64,000 nucleotides of DNA from Debaryomyces hansenii CBS767 (Eukaryota > Ascomycota > Pichiomycetes > Serinales > Debaryomycetaceae). The first letter of the stretch is position 1. Each line of letters begins with the position of its first letter. A program made the translations under genes and the position numbers. Shown here piece after piece: positions 41,949 to 51,044 of the stretch. The notes beneath the pieces were generated by a model. That model saw only the letters and a list, made by a program, of their open reading frames with translations, ran no database searches and was not told the DNA's origin. The stretch is from positions 1,922,001 through 1,986,000 of the forward strand of contig NC_006048.2 in assembly GCF_000006445.2 (NCBI RefSeq). The letters run 5' to 3'.

Positions 41949-43490
41949 ATGCAAATAATCAAGTCATTGGCACCTTCTGGTGTTAGTTCTTCAAACCGTT
42001 CTCTCGGAAGGTTTGTTAGGCTCTTATCAAAGACAACTCAACATTCTAAAGTTGTTGAAACTACGGATGAAGCATTAAAAGGAATAGAATCCAACATCAC
42101 CTTGTTATCTGGAGGATTTGGTTTGAGTGGTGTTCCAGATACTGTCATCAATGCATTAAAAGAAAAATCAGAAGTTCAAAATATTACAGCCGTTTCGAAT
42201 AACGCAGGTCTCGATGGTAGAGGGTTATCACAATTGTTAGTTACTGGTCAAATCACCAAGATGATCTCTTCCTATATTGGCGGTAACAGAACCTTCGAAA
42301 GTTTATACTTGACTGGTAAAATCGATTTGGAATTAACACCACAAGGTAATCTAGCAGAAAGAGTGAGGGCAGGTGCTGCAGGTATTCCAGCCTTTTACTC
42401 TCCTGCAGGTGTCGGTACTTGGTTAGAAGAAGGTAAGTTACCAGTTAGATATGACGAAACCGGAACTAAAGTATTGAAAGCTACCGAACCAAGAGAAGTG
42501 AGAGAATTTAATGGTAGAAGATTTTTGTTAGAAAACGCTATTCTTGGAGACGTTGCATTGGTTAAGGCATACAAAGCTGATACTCTCGGTAATTGTTGGT
42601 TCAAGGGTGCCGCCAGAAACTTCAACTCCGTCATGGGAAGAAATGCTAAATTAACTATTGTCGAAGCTGAACATATCGTTCAGCCTGGTGAAATATTACC
42701 AGAGGATGTTCATTTACCTTCTATTTACGTTGACAGAGTTATTCAATCCACTACACCTAAAGATATTGAAATTTTCAAATTCTCCGAAACGGAAGATTCC
42801 GTTGAAAAGGCTCCTGCTTCTGAAGCTGAATTAAAAAGGCAAAAGATCGTTAGAAGGGCTGCGCAAGAATTTGAAGATGGCTCTTTTGCCAATTTAGGTA
42901 TCGGTATGCCAACTTTAGCACCAAATTACTTACCAAAATCCATAAACGTCACTTTACAATCAGAAAACGGTATTTTAGGTTTAGGCCCTTATCCAAACAA
43001 GGGCGAAGAAGACCCTGATATGATAAATGCTGGTAAAGAAACCGTAACAGTTCAAGCTGGATCATCCTTATTCGGCTCAGAAGAATCATTTGCCATGATT
43101 AGAGGTGGTAAGATCGATTTAACTATTTTAGGTGGTTTACAAGTATCAGCCAAGGGTGATTTAGCCAACTGGGGTTTACCTGGTCGTGTTAAGGGAATGG
43201 GTGGTGCCATGGACTTGGTCTCCAACCCTCAAGCTACTAGAGTTGTTGTGGTCATGGAACATGTCGACAAGAAGGGAAGACCTAAGATCTTAGAGGAATG
43301 TGCTTTCCCATTGACTGGTAAAAGATGTGTCTCTAGACTTATTACTGATTTAGCTGTCTTCGACGTCATCGATGAAAAATTGGTCCTTATCGAATACGAT
43401 CCATCTTCATCTGTTGAAGAAATCAAGGAAAAGACTGAAGCATCATTCGAAATCTCTCCAAATTTAAAGCCTATTGAAATCGATTTATAG
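41949..43490 (+). CDS. 3-oxoacid CoA transferase (3-oxoadipate / succinyl-CoA type), mitochondrial
   Basis: 513 residues with both halves of a class I CoA transferase fused in one chain, like mammalian SCOT. The first ~40 residues form an Arg/Ser-rich presequence (SSSNRSLGRFVRLLSK). Half A has LLSGGFGLSGVPD and ISSYIGGNRTFE; half B has NLGIGMPTLAPNYL and the catalytic Glu in LQSENGILGLGPYP. A linker of about 40 residues (SETEDSVEKAPASEAEL) joins them. In this setting it most probably moves CoA from succinyl-CoA to 3-oxoadipate, the OCT1 role in C. parapsilosis; use of acetoacetate is an alternative. S. cerevisiae has no counterpart. It follows the dioxygenase by 334 bp in the same orientation. 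Confidence 0.9.
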   Translation: MQIIKSLAPSGVSSSNRSLGRFVRLLSKTTQHSKVVETTDEALKGIESNITLLSGGFGLSGVPDTVINALKEKSEVQNITAVSNNAGLDGRGLSQLLVTGQITKMISSYIGGNRTFESLYLTGKIDLELTPQGNLAERVRAGAAGIPAFYSPAGVGTWLEEGKLPVRYDETGTKVLKATEPREVREFNGRRFLLENAILGDVALVKAYKADTLGNCWFKGAARNFNSVMGRNAKLTIVEAEHIVQPGEILPEDVHLPSIYVDRVIQSTTPKDIEIFKFSETEDSVEKAPASEAELKRQKIVRRAAQEFEDGSFANLGIGMPTLAPNYLPKSINVTLQSENGILGLGPYPNKGEEDPDMINAGKETVTVQAGSSLFGSEESFAMIRGGKIDLTILGGLQVSAKGDLANWGLPGRVKGMGGAMDLVSNPQATRVVVVMEHVDKKGRPKILEECAFPLTGKRCVSRLITDLAVFDVIDEKLVLIEYDPSSSVEEIKEKTEASFEISPNLKPIEIDL

Positions 43491-43793
43491 ACGTAATAAT
43501 CTCCTTAGTAACTACTTGAAAATAAACTAATCTATAGTATAAATCCATTTATCGTGTAATACAATAGATACCCCGCGTAATTTATTAATGTCCGCGCGGA
43601 TAAGTTTTTATCCAGGATTCAGTACCATAATAAAAAGCGATGCAGGCAAACAACTTCTTCATATAGTAGTTGTGAATCGAAGTAATACGTCCTATAACTT
43701 CAAATCCTTATTCGCTGATCTATTATTCGTCTATCTAGATAAATTTGAAAATAGTTTTATGGCCATTTATTTGATTAGGCATTAATTGTAATT
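43491..43793. promoter_or_regulatory. Promoter of the zinc-cluster regulator with TCCGCGCGGA palindrome
   Basis: A perfect 10-bp palindrome TCCGCGCGGA at 43591-43600 overlaps CGGATAA at 43597-43603, and is followed by TTTTTATCC at 43605-43613. CCG/CGG palindromes are classical Zn2Cys6 targets. Since the downstream gene encodes such a factor, autoregulation is possible. A 65-codon frame overlapping this stretch has no protein features. Confidence 0.5.
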
Positions 43794-46700
43794 ATGTCGG
43801 AGCCATTAGACAGTCACAGTCGGAAGAAAAGAAGAGTGAAACAAGCATGCGATTACTGTCGGTCGAAAAAGGCCAAATGTGATGGAAAATCTCCAGTATG
43901 CTCAACATGTGCTGTTAATTCTGAAAGCTGTACTTACACCCAGTCGTCAAAACGAAGAGGATTGCCTACTGGTTACACTCATGACTTGGAGAAGAAGGTG
44001 TTATTATTTCAAGCATTATTTGCCAGCTTAATGAATGGTAATCATATAGACAGCCAAAGTGGCGGCGTTGAGAGTCAGTTATTGAAATTGCTTGCTGATC
44101 CTTTGGAATCACGGAATCTCATTAGGAATATAGGTAATCTTCAGGTATTATGGGACAATAATGCATTATCTGATATGTTTAATCAATTCATAATAGAGAA
44201 CAATTCTAGTGTCCATGATGCAAAAAATTGTACTACAGGATTAACTTCACTTTCGAATGCACAGCAACACCAGCAACAACAGCAGCATCAGCAACAAGAA
44301 ACGGATATGAGTCTTGTTTCAAGCTCTACGAACTTTAGCACATTACTAAATAACCCACTTTTCAACGTCAGCAATGGTAAAATGACACAAGATTACAATC
44401 TTGTGAATGATCCATCATACTTTTTGAAAGATGATATATTTCAATTTATATCTGATGAATTGGAAGACACAAAGGACAACTGGGAGCCAGTTGCGTTACA
44501 ATACCATGGATTATCATCTTTAATTTCAGGGTTCACTACAAAATCTATTCAACAGTATAACAACAAACTTATTTTGAAGCAAAAGAACCCATTCCGAGTT
44601 GGATCTATATTTAACGTATCCTCTGCGGCAATAACAGCATCAATAGCAAATACCATAAAATTACCGATGGAAATATTCCAATTTCCCGATAATTTAAGGA
44701 AATTGGTTGATTGTTACTTTCAGATATATCATACTTGGCTTCCTATGCTAGATAGATTGTCCATCATGAGACAAATCCATCATTTGCAATTTTTGGGTAA
44801 CAACACCAATTCGTCATCTTTTCAAGCATCAGATTGTAACTTGATTGCATTATTATGGGCTATAATTGCTCTAGGAAAATCCGGAATGTCAAATAACCCG
44901 TCAAATGATACATCTGCCAATGCACTAACGGAATCTTACGCTAAAAATGCCATTATGGCATTAGAAAATTCATTGACTTCAACGATCGAGACAATTCAAG
45001 CAATGCTATTACTTGGGCTTTATTATTATCAGCAGGGCGAATGGGATTACTCTTGGGTATTGATATCATCATCAACTCGTATGGCCATAGACGTTAGACT
45101 TATGACGCCAGCAACATCAAATAATGATGATAACAATCAAATTAAAAAAGAAACCGGATCAGAAACTCCACAACAATCTAGTACCTTAGATAAAATTATC
45201 CGTGAAAGGACTTGGTCAACAGCTTACGTTGTGAATACATTGTTGGCTGCAAGAATGGGTCGGACTCCATTGATTAGAGCCATGGATTGGCCAGTTCCTA
45301 CCGTTAATTCCGATGGTTGGGAGGAGTGGGAATCATGGAAATCATATCATACTCCAAATGTGTTAGAGTTGGAAAGCGGGAGATGCCTACTGACTTTCAA
45401 TCAATTTATTAAGGTAATATCTATTTTGAATTTAGCCATAACATGCACTATAGATACATCAGAAGAGACTTTAGCAGACGATCAAAGCGAGGATGCCGAT
45501 AATGATAATAAGGTATCAAAGACTTCTACCAGAGTAGAGGTGCATGGCTTAAATAAACATACCCTAGCATATTTCGACAAACTGTTACATGAGTGCTTGC
45601 TTAAACTTCCTGATTACTGCAAAATTGAGCATTTCCAATCTTCTGAAAAAATTCCCCCAATGGTTACGTTGTTGCATTTAAGTTTCAATTTGACCTGGTG
45701 TATTTTGGCCATTAGGTTAAGTGCATTAAAGACCACTGCAAGAGGCGATACTATTAAAGACAAAATCATAAGGTTCCGTGATCAAAAATACACGAGATCA
45801 GCTAAATCAATACGAGAATTGGTTAACGTTAACACAATTAAAAACTTGAAGTATTATCCCTTCATAGATCATTTTATTTTGATGGGATTCAACTTCTCTA
45901 AAATGATGGCATTCGATGCCGAAAATAATGGGAATAACGAAGTATTGAAAAATAATCATATCGAACAATTTCGTAGTTTATTAGTGAATGCTGCTTTAAC
46001 CTCCACTCCATGCAAAATATCGTGGGATTTGTATAAAATCATGAATGGTATTTCTGATGACTTACTACCTTCGATGTCTCGAGATTCGAACGCGGTTGAT
46101 ATGAGAAGGAAGAGTCATTCTACGGGTCGTACTCCAAAAATACAGGGTGAATCATTTGGAATGCCTGCTAGAGCACAATCTCCATATTCAGCAATTTTTA
46201 ACCAAGTTGAAAGTTCCAGCTTTTCACCATTGTCAACAACAAATACACAAGGATTGCCGGGGTCCATAAATACTCCGACCACTATGACTTCATCAGATAG
46301 TAAAGATTTATCTATTATTGATACCTCAGATACTAAAGATGCCAATTTGAACACAATACACGAAGGTTCAAGTATGACCGATGACCATTTATTATTAGAA
46401 AAGTCTGCCATGCCTTTTAACACATCACAATTACAAAGTAATGCATATCTTGGTAACTCAAATCCTTTCAGCCCATTAGGTGGTGGTAATGTCAAGACTG
46501 AAACCCAAAGTCAACCAAAGTTTGCTTCTAATGTAATACAAGCACCTAGGGATGAATTGGACTTATTTATGTTGGATACTGACTTCTCAAGGAATGATGC
46601 GAGATTAGATAAATTTATGAGAAACTTAGGATATATCAATAATAAGAACAATGGTGATAATCATTATGATAATTTTGAAGACTTCAAGAGATTAGCAGGA

Positions 46701-46808
46701 AATTCTAATGAGAAGAAGTTCACTCAAGCAGCGGGACTGTCTATGACTTATACGGGTAACGCTTCAAATAAAAATGGTCAAGATGCTGAATTACAAGACT
46801 ATTTATAG
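43794..46808 (+). CDS. Zn2Cys6 transcription factor, probable regulator of the aromatic cluster
   Basis: 1004 residues. The binuclear zinc cluster is at about residues 18-50: ACDYCRSKKAKCDGKSPVCSTCAVNSESC gives the full six-cysteine pattern (written in part: CDYCRSKKAKC). A basic linker, SSKRRGLPTGYTHDLEKKV, leads into a short coiled coil. A Gln/His-rich run lies near residues 157-166 and the fungal-specific middle homology region at about 300-470 (LVDCYFQIYHTWLPMLDRLS). The C-terminal 250 residues are Ser/Thr/Asn-rich, as in activation domains. It is the last gene of the five-gene aromatic cluster, and CTG-clade yeasts control 3-oxoadipate genes with such factors (for example Otf1 of C. parapsilosis); orthology to Otf1 is not shown. 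Confidence 0.88.
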   Translation: MSEPLDSHSRKKRRVKQACDYCRSKKAKCDGKSPVCSTCAVNSESCTYTQSSKRRGLPTGYTHDLEKKVLLFQALFASLMNGNHIDSQSGGVESQLLKLLADPLESRNLIRNIGNLQVLWDNNALSDMFNQFIIENNSSVHDAKNCTTGLTSLSNAQQHQQQQQHQQQETDMSLVSSSTNFSTLLNNPLFNVSNGKMTQDYNLVNDPSYFLKDDIFQFISDELEDTKDNWEPVALQYHGLSSLISGFTTKSIQQYNNKLILKQKNPFRVGSIFNVSSAAITASIANTIKLPMEIFQFPDNLRKLVDCYFQIYHTWLPMLDRLSIMRQIHHLQFLGNNTNSSSFQASDCNLIALLWAIIALGKSGMSNNPSNDTSANALTESYAKNAIMALENSLTSTIETIQAMLLLGLYYYQQGEWDYSWVLISSSTRMAIDVRLMTPATSNNDDNNQIKKETGSETPQQSSTLDKIIRERTWSTAYVVNTLLAARMGRTPLIRAMDWPVPTVNSDGWEEWESWKSYHTPNVLELESGRCLLTFNQFIKVISILNLAITCTIDTSEETLADDQSEDADNDNKVSKTSTRVEVHGLNKHTLAYFDKLLHECLLKLPDYCKIEHFQSSEKIPPMVTLLHLSFNLTWCILAIRLSALKTTARGDTIKDKIIRFRDQKYTRSAKSIRELVNVNTIKNLKYYPFIDHFILMGFNFSKMMAFDAENNGNNEVLKNNHIEQFRSLLVNAALTSTPCKISWDLYKIMNGISDDLLPSMSRDSNAVDMRRKSHSTGRTPKIQGESFGMPARAQSPYSAIFNQVESSSFSPLSTTNTQGLPGSINTPTTMTSSDSKDLSIIDTSDTKDANLNTIHEGSSMTDDHLLLEKSAMPFNTSQLQSNAYLGNSNPFSPLGGGNVKTETQSQPKFASNVIQAPRDELDLFMLDTDFSRNDARLDKFMRNLGYINNKNNGDNHYDNFEDFKRLAGNSNEKKFTQAAGLSMTYTGNASNKNGQDAELQDYL

Positions 46809-46905
46809 AAAATGATGGAGAAAAATGCTTAGCACTATACATGAAATATCGAATACAAGAAGCTGTATTTTATAATTATTAGTATAAATATTTATATATA
46901 TTGCT

Positions 46906-47685
46906 TTAACCAAATAAACCCTCCTCCATCGCATTAGGTACCTGCCTATCACCGTAGACGCCTAACCAGCTTCTTGGTCTTATCCAATTCTTAACTGGTG
47001 ATACGCCCAATGCTTCAATAGTTTTATTGGCTAAGTGCTCTCCATCGTAAAAGTTATCACCTTCGTAAACATATGAAACAAGAACATTTACCTCAAAATC
47101 GGAAGACAAATCACCAGTATGTAAATAAGTAATTAAAGAACGTATATAGCTCGAGTGATCATTACCTTTGCCTAATTGCATTGCATCAACCTGACCTATA
47201 TTCAACGTTTCAAGAGACTTATTCAATAAGTCCTCATTTGAATAGAAATCAATTGTTCCTGGAGACAAATTTTCTACTAAACCAGCATCCGAAGAATCTA
47301 ATATTAAAAACCTCTTCACTTTTGCTTCCTTTATAAAAGGAAGAATAACTTCATTTACATATGTCTTTGTAAAGCTGGGAATAATTGGTGATCTTTGTTG
47401 AATTATTGTTAATTTTAAGTTCTTATTGTGATAAACTTCTACAGCAGTAGAAATTCCTTTCTTTTGTCCAACATCATTCAGAGTATCAATTGGGGATGCA
47501 AACGGGTATAAATAAGTATCGGTAAGGCTTCCAATTTTATTGAAGTTTAATGTATGGATCAAGAGATCATTTGCCAATTGCGGGATATTACCTATCGAAA
47601 TAGACGGAATTATTAGCGTTGAATCAGCTAAGTCAGATAAGATCACACCAGGCAAAGAATTGAATACTTTAGTATCTTCACTCAT
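46906..47685 (-). CDS. ADD66: Proteasome assembly chaperone 2 (Add66/Pba2)
   Basis: 259 residues (267 in S. cerevisiae). A PAC2-family protein that, with Pba1, guides assembly of the 20S proteasome alpha ring. Family features: VILSDLADSTLIIPSISIGNIPQLANDLLI at the N-terminus, YLYPFASPIDT, and RFLILDSSDAG. The C-terminal GDNFYDGEHLANKTIEAL and WIRPRSWLGVYGDR are typical of this chaperone. It converges with the zinc-cluster regulator and bounds the aromatic cluster on this side. Confidence 0.88.
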   Translation of the reverse strand: MSEDTKVFNSLPGVILSDLADSTLIIPSISIGNIPQLANDLLIHTLNFNKIGSLTDTYLYPFASPIDTLNDVGQKKGISTAVEVYHNKNLKLTIIQQRSPIIPSFTKTYVNEVILPFIKEAKVKRFLILDSSDAGLVENLSPGTIDFYSNEDLLNKSLETLNIGQVDAMQLGKGNDHSSYIRSLITYLHTGDLSSDFEVNVLVSYVYEGDNFYDGEHLANKTIEALGVSPVKNWIRPRSWLGVYGDRQVPNAMEEGLFG

Positions 47686-47801
47686 TATAGAACTATGGGA
47701 ATATTTTGTTAAATAACCGGTTTATATATGACTATAAAATGCTTCTCAATATTTGGCCACTGAGACTATTTACGCACGCATCTCGTATAATGCAAAAATA
47801 T

Positions 47802-49619
47802 CTACCATCCATTATCATTCAAGCTTGCAATATGATTAAGAGCACCAGAAGTATTCGATGTTGTAGAATTTTGTGGATTGTTACTTGTATTTCCAGATTG
47901 CATTTCTTTGTTATAAAATGCTCCGTTGGTCGAATTATTCTGGATATTTGGGTTAATGATATTATTATTTGGCGATGATAAACCACCATAATTAACAGTA
48001 TAATTATTCAGTGTATTGGAGTTAGATATTGAGCCAGAATTTTGATTTGTATTTAAGCTTATTGTGTTTGACAGGGCTATGTTATTGTTAATTGGGTTTA
48101 ATGAACTGTTTTGTTTGAATTCGTTTCGACTAAGTAAGTTACTAGATGCTGTCAGGTTCATGTTATTATTGAATACATTATTCTTATTGGATGACTTTAA
48201 TAGGTGGGACGGGTTGAGGGTTGTATTGGTATTGGAATTGTTTATAGGTGGGATTAATGATGACGTGTTTGAATTTAAGTTCGTATTGAAATTATTCACA
48301 AACAATGAAGCGGTGGAGTTATTTGCTAGCGAATTAGGTGAAAGCGGAAGCTGGTTCTGAATAGTGTTGAATGAAGGTAATTGTTGATTTTGGTTTTGAA
48401 TTTGCAGCAACTGCATTTGCGGCGGAACAATAAAATTGTTATAATTATTGTTTGCATTGGAATTTGATGGACCTGTACTATTACATGCAGCTCCAACATT
48501 TGTTATTAGAGATGATCCCAACGACATATTTGGAAGATGTGTCAAATTATCTATCGACTGGTTATTGCTATTATTTGGGGTAGCACTTGTATAATCTGTA
48601 TCTGTATCGTTTAATAAGGGAGATAGTGGAATTAAATTAGTGTTTGCATGGGAATGTAAGTTAGTTTGAGCAGGATTAGGGGTGTTAAACCAATTGTTGA
48701 GTACCATTTTTTGTTGATTTGCTACGGTATTGATAATACCTTTATAGTCTTTTATAAAGCGTGAAAAAAACGATTTAATCATCATTGACTTTTCCTTATC
48801 GGTGAAGTTTTGGTTGTTAATAATTGTGTTCGAAATTAATAAATTAACTTGCTCTCTAAGATCACCGACTACCTCTTTGCTCGATTTATCTTGTCGGGAT
48901 TCTTGGTCTTCATCATGGACTGAGATAGTCTCTCTTTTAGTCTTTCTCCTTTTAACATTATGTCCTTTAGGTACTTTCCTCTTCTTACTTTTTTGTTCCT
49001 CATAGGTGTCAAGCATTTTTTCACTATCGCTATTATCTTTAGACGTGACCGTATCCTTCAACTCATCAATCGACAGAGCTAGGTTATGGTTATCATGTGC
49101 TTCATTTGGTGAAACCATTTCCGTTGATGATGGAATAAATGAGCTGAATACGTCCGAAGATGTATTACTTTTCGAAGGATTTGTTAATGCTGCAGATGTA
49201 GAATCATCGGATCCCAGTGAAAGGAGTCCGGATTCATTAGTTTTATGGTGGTTAAACAAATACGCAAGCTTACTTTGCTGCATTAAACCAAAATTATCTA
49301 ATTCATGATCATGATTTTCATTCATAACAACCAAAGTCCACACATGGTTTCTTATAGAGTAGTTAGCTCGTATCTTGAATGGGCATGAGATTTGGCGTCT
49401 AGAACCTAAACTTAATTTCTCTGCTGTCTCTTTGCTCTTATCTGACTTACATCTAAATACAATCTTATTTGCATCTGATCTTGCAATTACAACATGGATT
49501 CCTTTCTTATGCAATAGATAGTTTTGTAACCAAGGTTTTATATCATCCTTGTTTGTAAATCGTTGTGAATCGAGACCTAGGTCACTTAATGAATGCTGTA
49601 AATTAATTGAGACAGTCAT
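47802..49619 (-). CDS. AFT2: AFT-type transcription factor (iron-regulon family)
   Basis: 605 residues. The N-terminal ~115 residues form the Aft DNA-binding domain, a WRKY-GCM1-like zinc fold: RFTNKDDIKPWLQNYLLHKKG, HVVIARSDANKIVFRCKSDK, QISCPFKIRANYS and MNENHDHELDN give the Cys-Cys-His-His set. A basic stretch (KKRKVPKGHNVKRRKTKR) near residue 210 is a likely nuclear signal. Residues from about 330 to the end are extremely Asn-rich. The Cys-Asp-Cys motif through which S. cerevisiae Aft1/Aft2 sense Fe-S status is not present; only three cysteines exist in the whole protein. RPB9 and MNP1 lie nearby, as for S. cerevisiae AFT1, which supports orthology. The symbol follows Candida usage. Confidence 0.85.
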   Translation of the reverse strand: MTVSINLQHSLSDLGLDSQRFTNKDDIKPWLQNYLLHKKGIHVVIARSDANKIVFRCKSDKSKETAEKLSLGSRRQISCPFKIRANYSIRNHVWTLVVMNENHDHELDNFGLMQQSKLAYLFNHHKTNESGLLSLGSDDSTSAALTNPSKSNTSSDVFSSFIPSSTEMVSPNEAHDNHNLALSIDELKDTVTSKDNSDSEKMLDTYEEQKSKKRKVPKGHNVKRRKTKRETISVHDEDQESRQDKSSKEVVGDLREQVNLLISNTIINNQNFTDKEKSMMIKSFFSRFIKDYKGIINTVANQQKMVLNNWFNTPNPAQTNLHSHANTNLIPLSPLLNDTDTDYTSATPNNSNNQSIDNLTHLPNMSLGSSLITNVGAACNSTGPSNSNANNNYNNFIVPPQMQLLQIQNQNQQLPSFNTIQNQLPLSPNSLANNSTASLFVNNFNTNLNSNTSSLIPPINNSNTNTTLNPSHLLKSSNKNNVFNNNMNLTASSNLLSRNEFKQNSSLNPINNNIALSNTISLNTNQNSGSISNSNTLNNYTVNYGGLSSPNNNIINPNIQNNSTNGAFYNKEMQSGNTSNNPQNSTTSNTSGALNHIASLNDNGW

Positions 49620-49846
49620 ACCGAATACTTATTAAACCATAATTAACACTTGTCTATCAAGCAAACCTGTAACTATAACTATGCATGAAATACACCTATA
49701 AATACGTATTTTAAGTACTAAATGATATTACCATTAAATCAACTATTGTAATATAATTATAATTTTTTTTAGCTCGTTCATGTCTGTGACATTAAATCTC
49801 CACGATAAACTAAAATTTGTACTTTGAATCCAATTACAGAAAACAG

Positions 49847-50857
49847 ATGGATAGAAAGCGGCCCCAAGCTTATGATAAGCTATCCAAAGGCTATGAGAAT
49901 CATGCTGTCAATAAACTTCAATCAAATGGAGCTTTGCAGAATAATTCACCAGATATAGGACACACAAACAACAGCAGACGATCTTTATACCAGGAAAAGG
50001 GAAGACAGAATATTAAGAAATCATTGAAAATTTTATTAGCATTAGAGGAGAGCATTGATAGTTCTACCAAGTTGAATCAATTCCAGAAAGCGCAGATGAA
50101 CAATATGTTATTATCGGTCCAAAGTTTAGTTCAGTCTTTATCTATACAATACTCTGATGTTGAAATGCCAGATTATGCATACCGAAAATTAACTACGTTG
50201 GTTGAAAGTGTTGAGAACCTAATTTACAGTATCATAGGTGATAATAACATAGACGAAACCAAAATTGGGATTTTCCAAGATAGAATCACAAATTTATCAC
50301 CTTCAATATCGAGTAGATCAATAGGAGGAAATTACGAAGAAGAGTTAATAGAAAGAACTAACAATTTCCATATTAACGGATCATATAGTAGTACTTATTA
50401 CGACAACGGTATTCTGAAGAAAAGTGATGATGAAGACAGCGAATTTGATGATGAAGAAGTTAGCCATCTTAACGATCCATTCTCTAATGATCCCGCAGAC
50501 AGATACAGAGAATCATATAGAACGCCCTCGGGTATGAATAATGGAATAAGACCCCCCAGGTCATCACAGTTCGATGACATTGTTAATCCAACGTCTTCAT
50601 TCATAACCCCTACAAGATCAACTATGCAAAATTCTAAAGGGCGTATTGAACATGGATCACTCAACCCTGGCCAATCTGAAGCCAGATATAAAAAGTCTCA
50701 TACGCCTTTCAACCGTGGGGGATTCAGTAGTAGAGTAAGGGATCCAAGCTTGTATAATGGTAAAAGACTGCTGATATCTCAGGACGTGACTCGTACTTTC
50801 AACCAATTTCCTACAAGATACCAAGCTGCACACGAAACGAGTCATATCTTCTCATAA
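49847..50857 (+). CDS. Unrecognised protein, 336 residues
   Basis: I do not recognise this gene. It starts at the ATG at 49847 (MDRKRPQAYDKL); the frame continues upstream only to a TTG. Residues about 55-150 are predicted helical (NIKKSLKILLALEESIDSS, LTTLVESVENLIYSII). An acidic patch follows (DDEDSEFDDEEVSHLNDPFS), then a basic, Ser/Arg/Pro-rich C-terminus with RTPSGMNNGIRPP and HTPFNRGGFSSRVRDPS, which may be phosphorylated (TP and SP sites). No membrane span or signal peptide. It diverges from the AFT gene. The layout would suit a cytoskeletal or spindle-pole adaptor, but this is only an impression. Confidence 0.75.
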   Translation: MDRKRPQAYDKLSKGYENHAVNKLQSNGALQNNSPDIGHTNNSRRSLYQEKGRQNIKKSLKILLALEESIDSSTKLNQFQKAQMNNMLLSVQSLVQSLSIQYSDVEMPDYAYRKLTTLVESVENLIYSIIGDNNIDETKIGIFQDRITNLSPSISSRSIGGNYEEELIERTNNFHINGSYSSTYYDNGILKKSDDEDSEFDDEEVSHLNDPFSNDPADRYRESYRTPSGMNNGIRPPRSSQFDDIVNPTSSFITPTRSTMQNSKGRIEHGSLNPGQSEARYKKSHTPFNRGGFSSRVRDPSLYNGKRLLISQDVTRTFNQFPTRYQAAHETSHIFS

Positions 50858-51044
50858 ATAGAACACCCCAGAGGAAAACTACAATATTAGCATAGAGACT
50901 TGCCGTCTTAATAACAATATGAAATTAATGTATATATACAGGATTTATATAACTTATGGTCAATAAAATAAGAATACGGTTAATAATGATGTAAGATTAT
51001 TGAGAAGTAGAATGTGATGATTTAGGGACATATTAGTAACAGGC

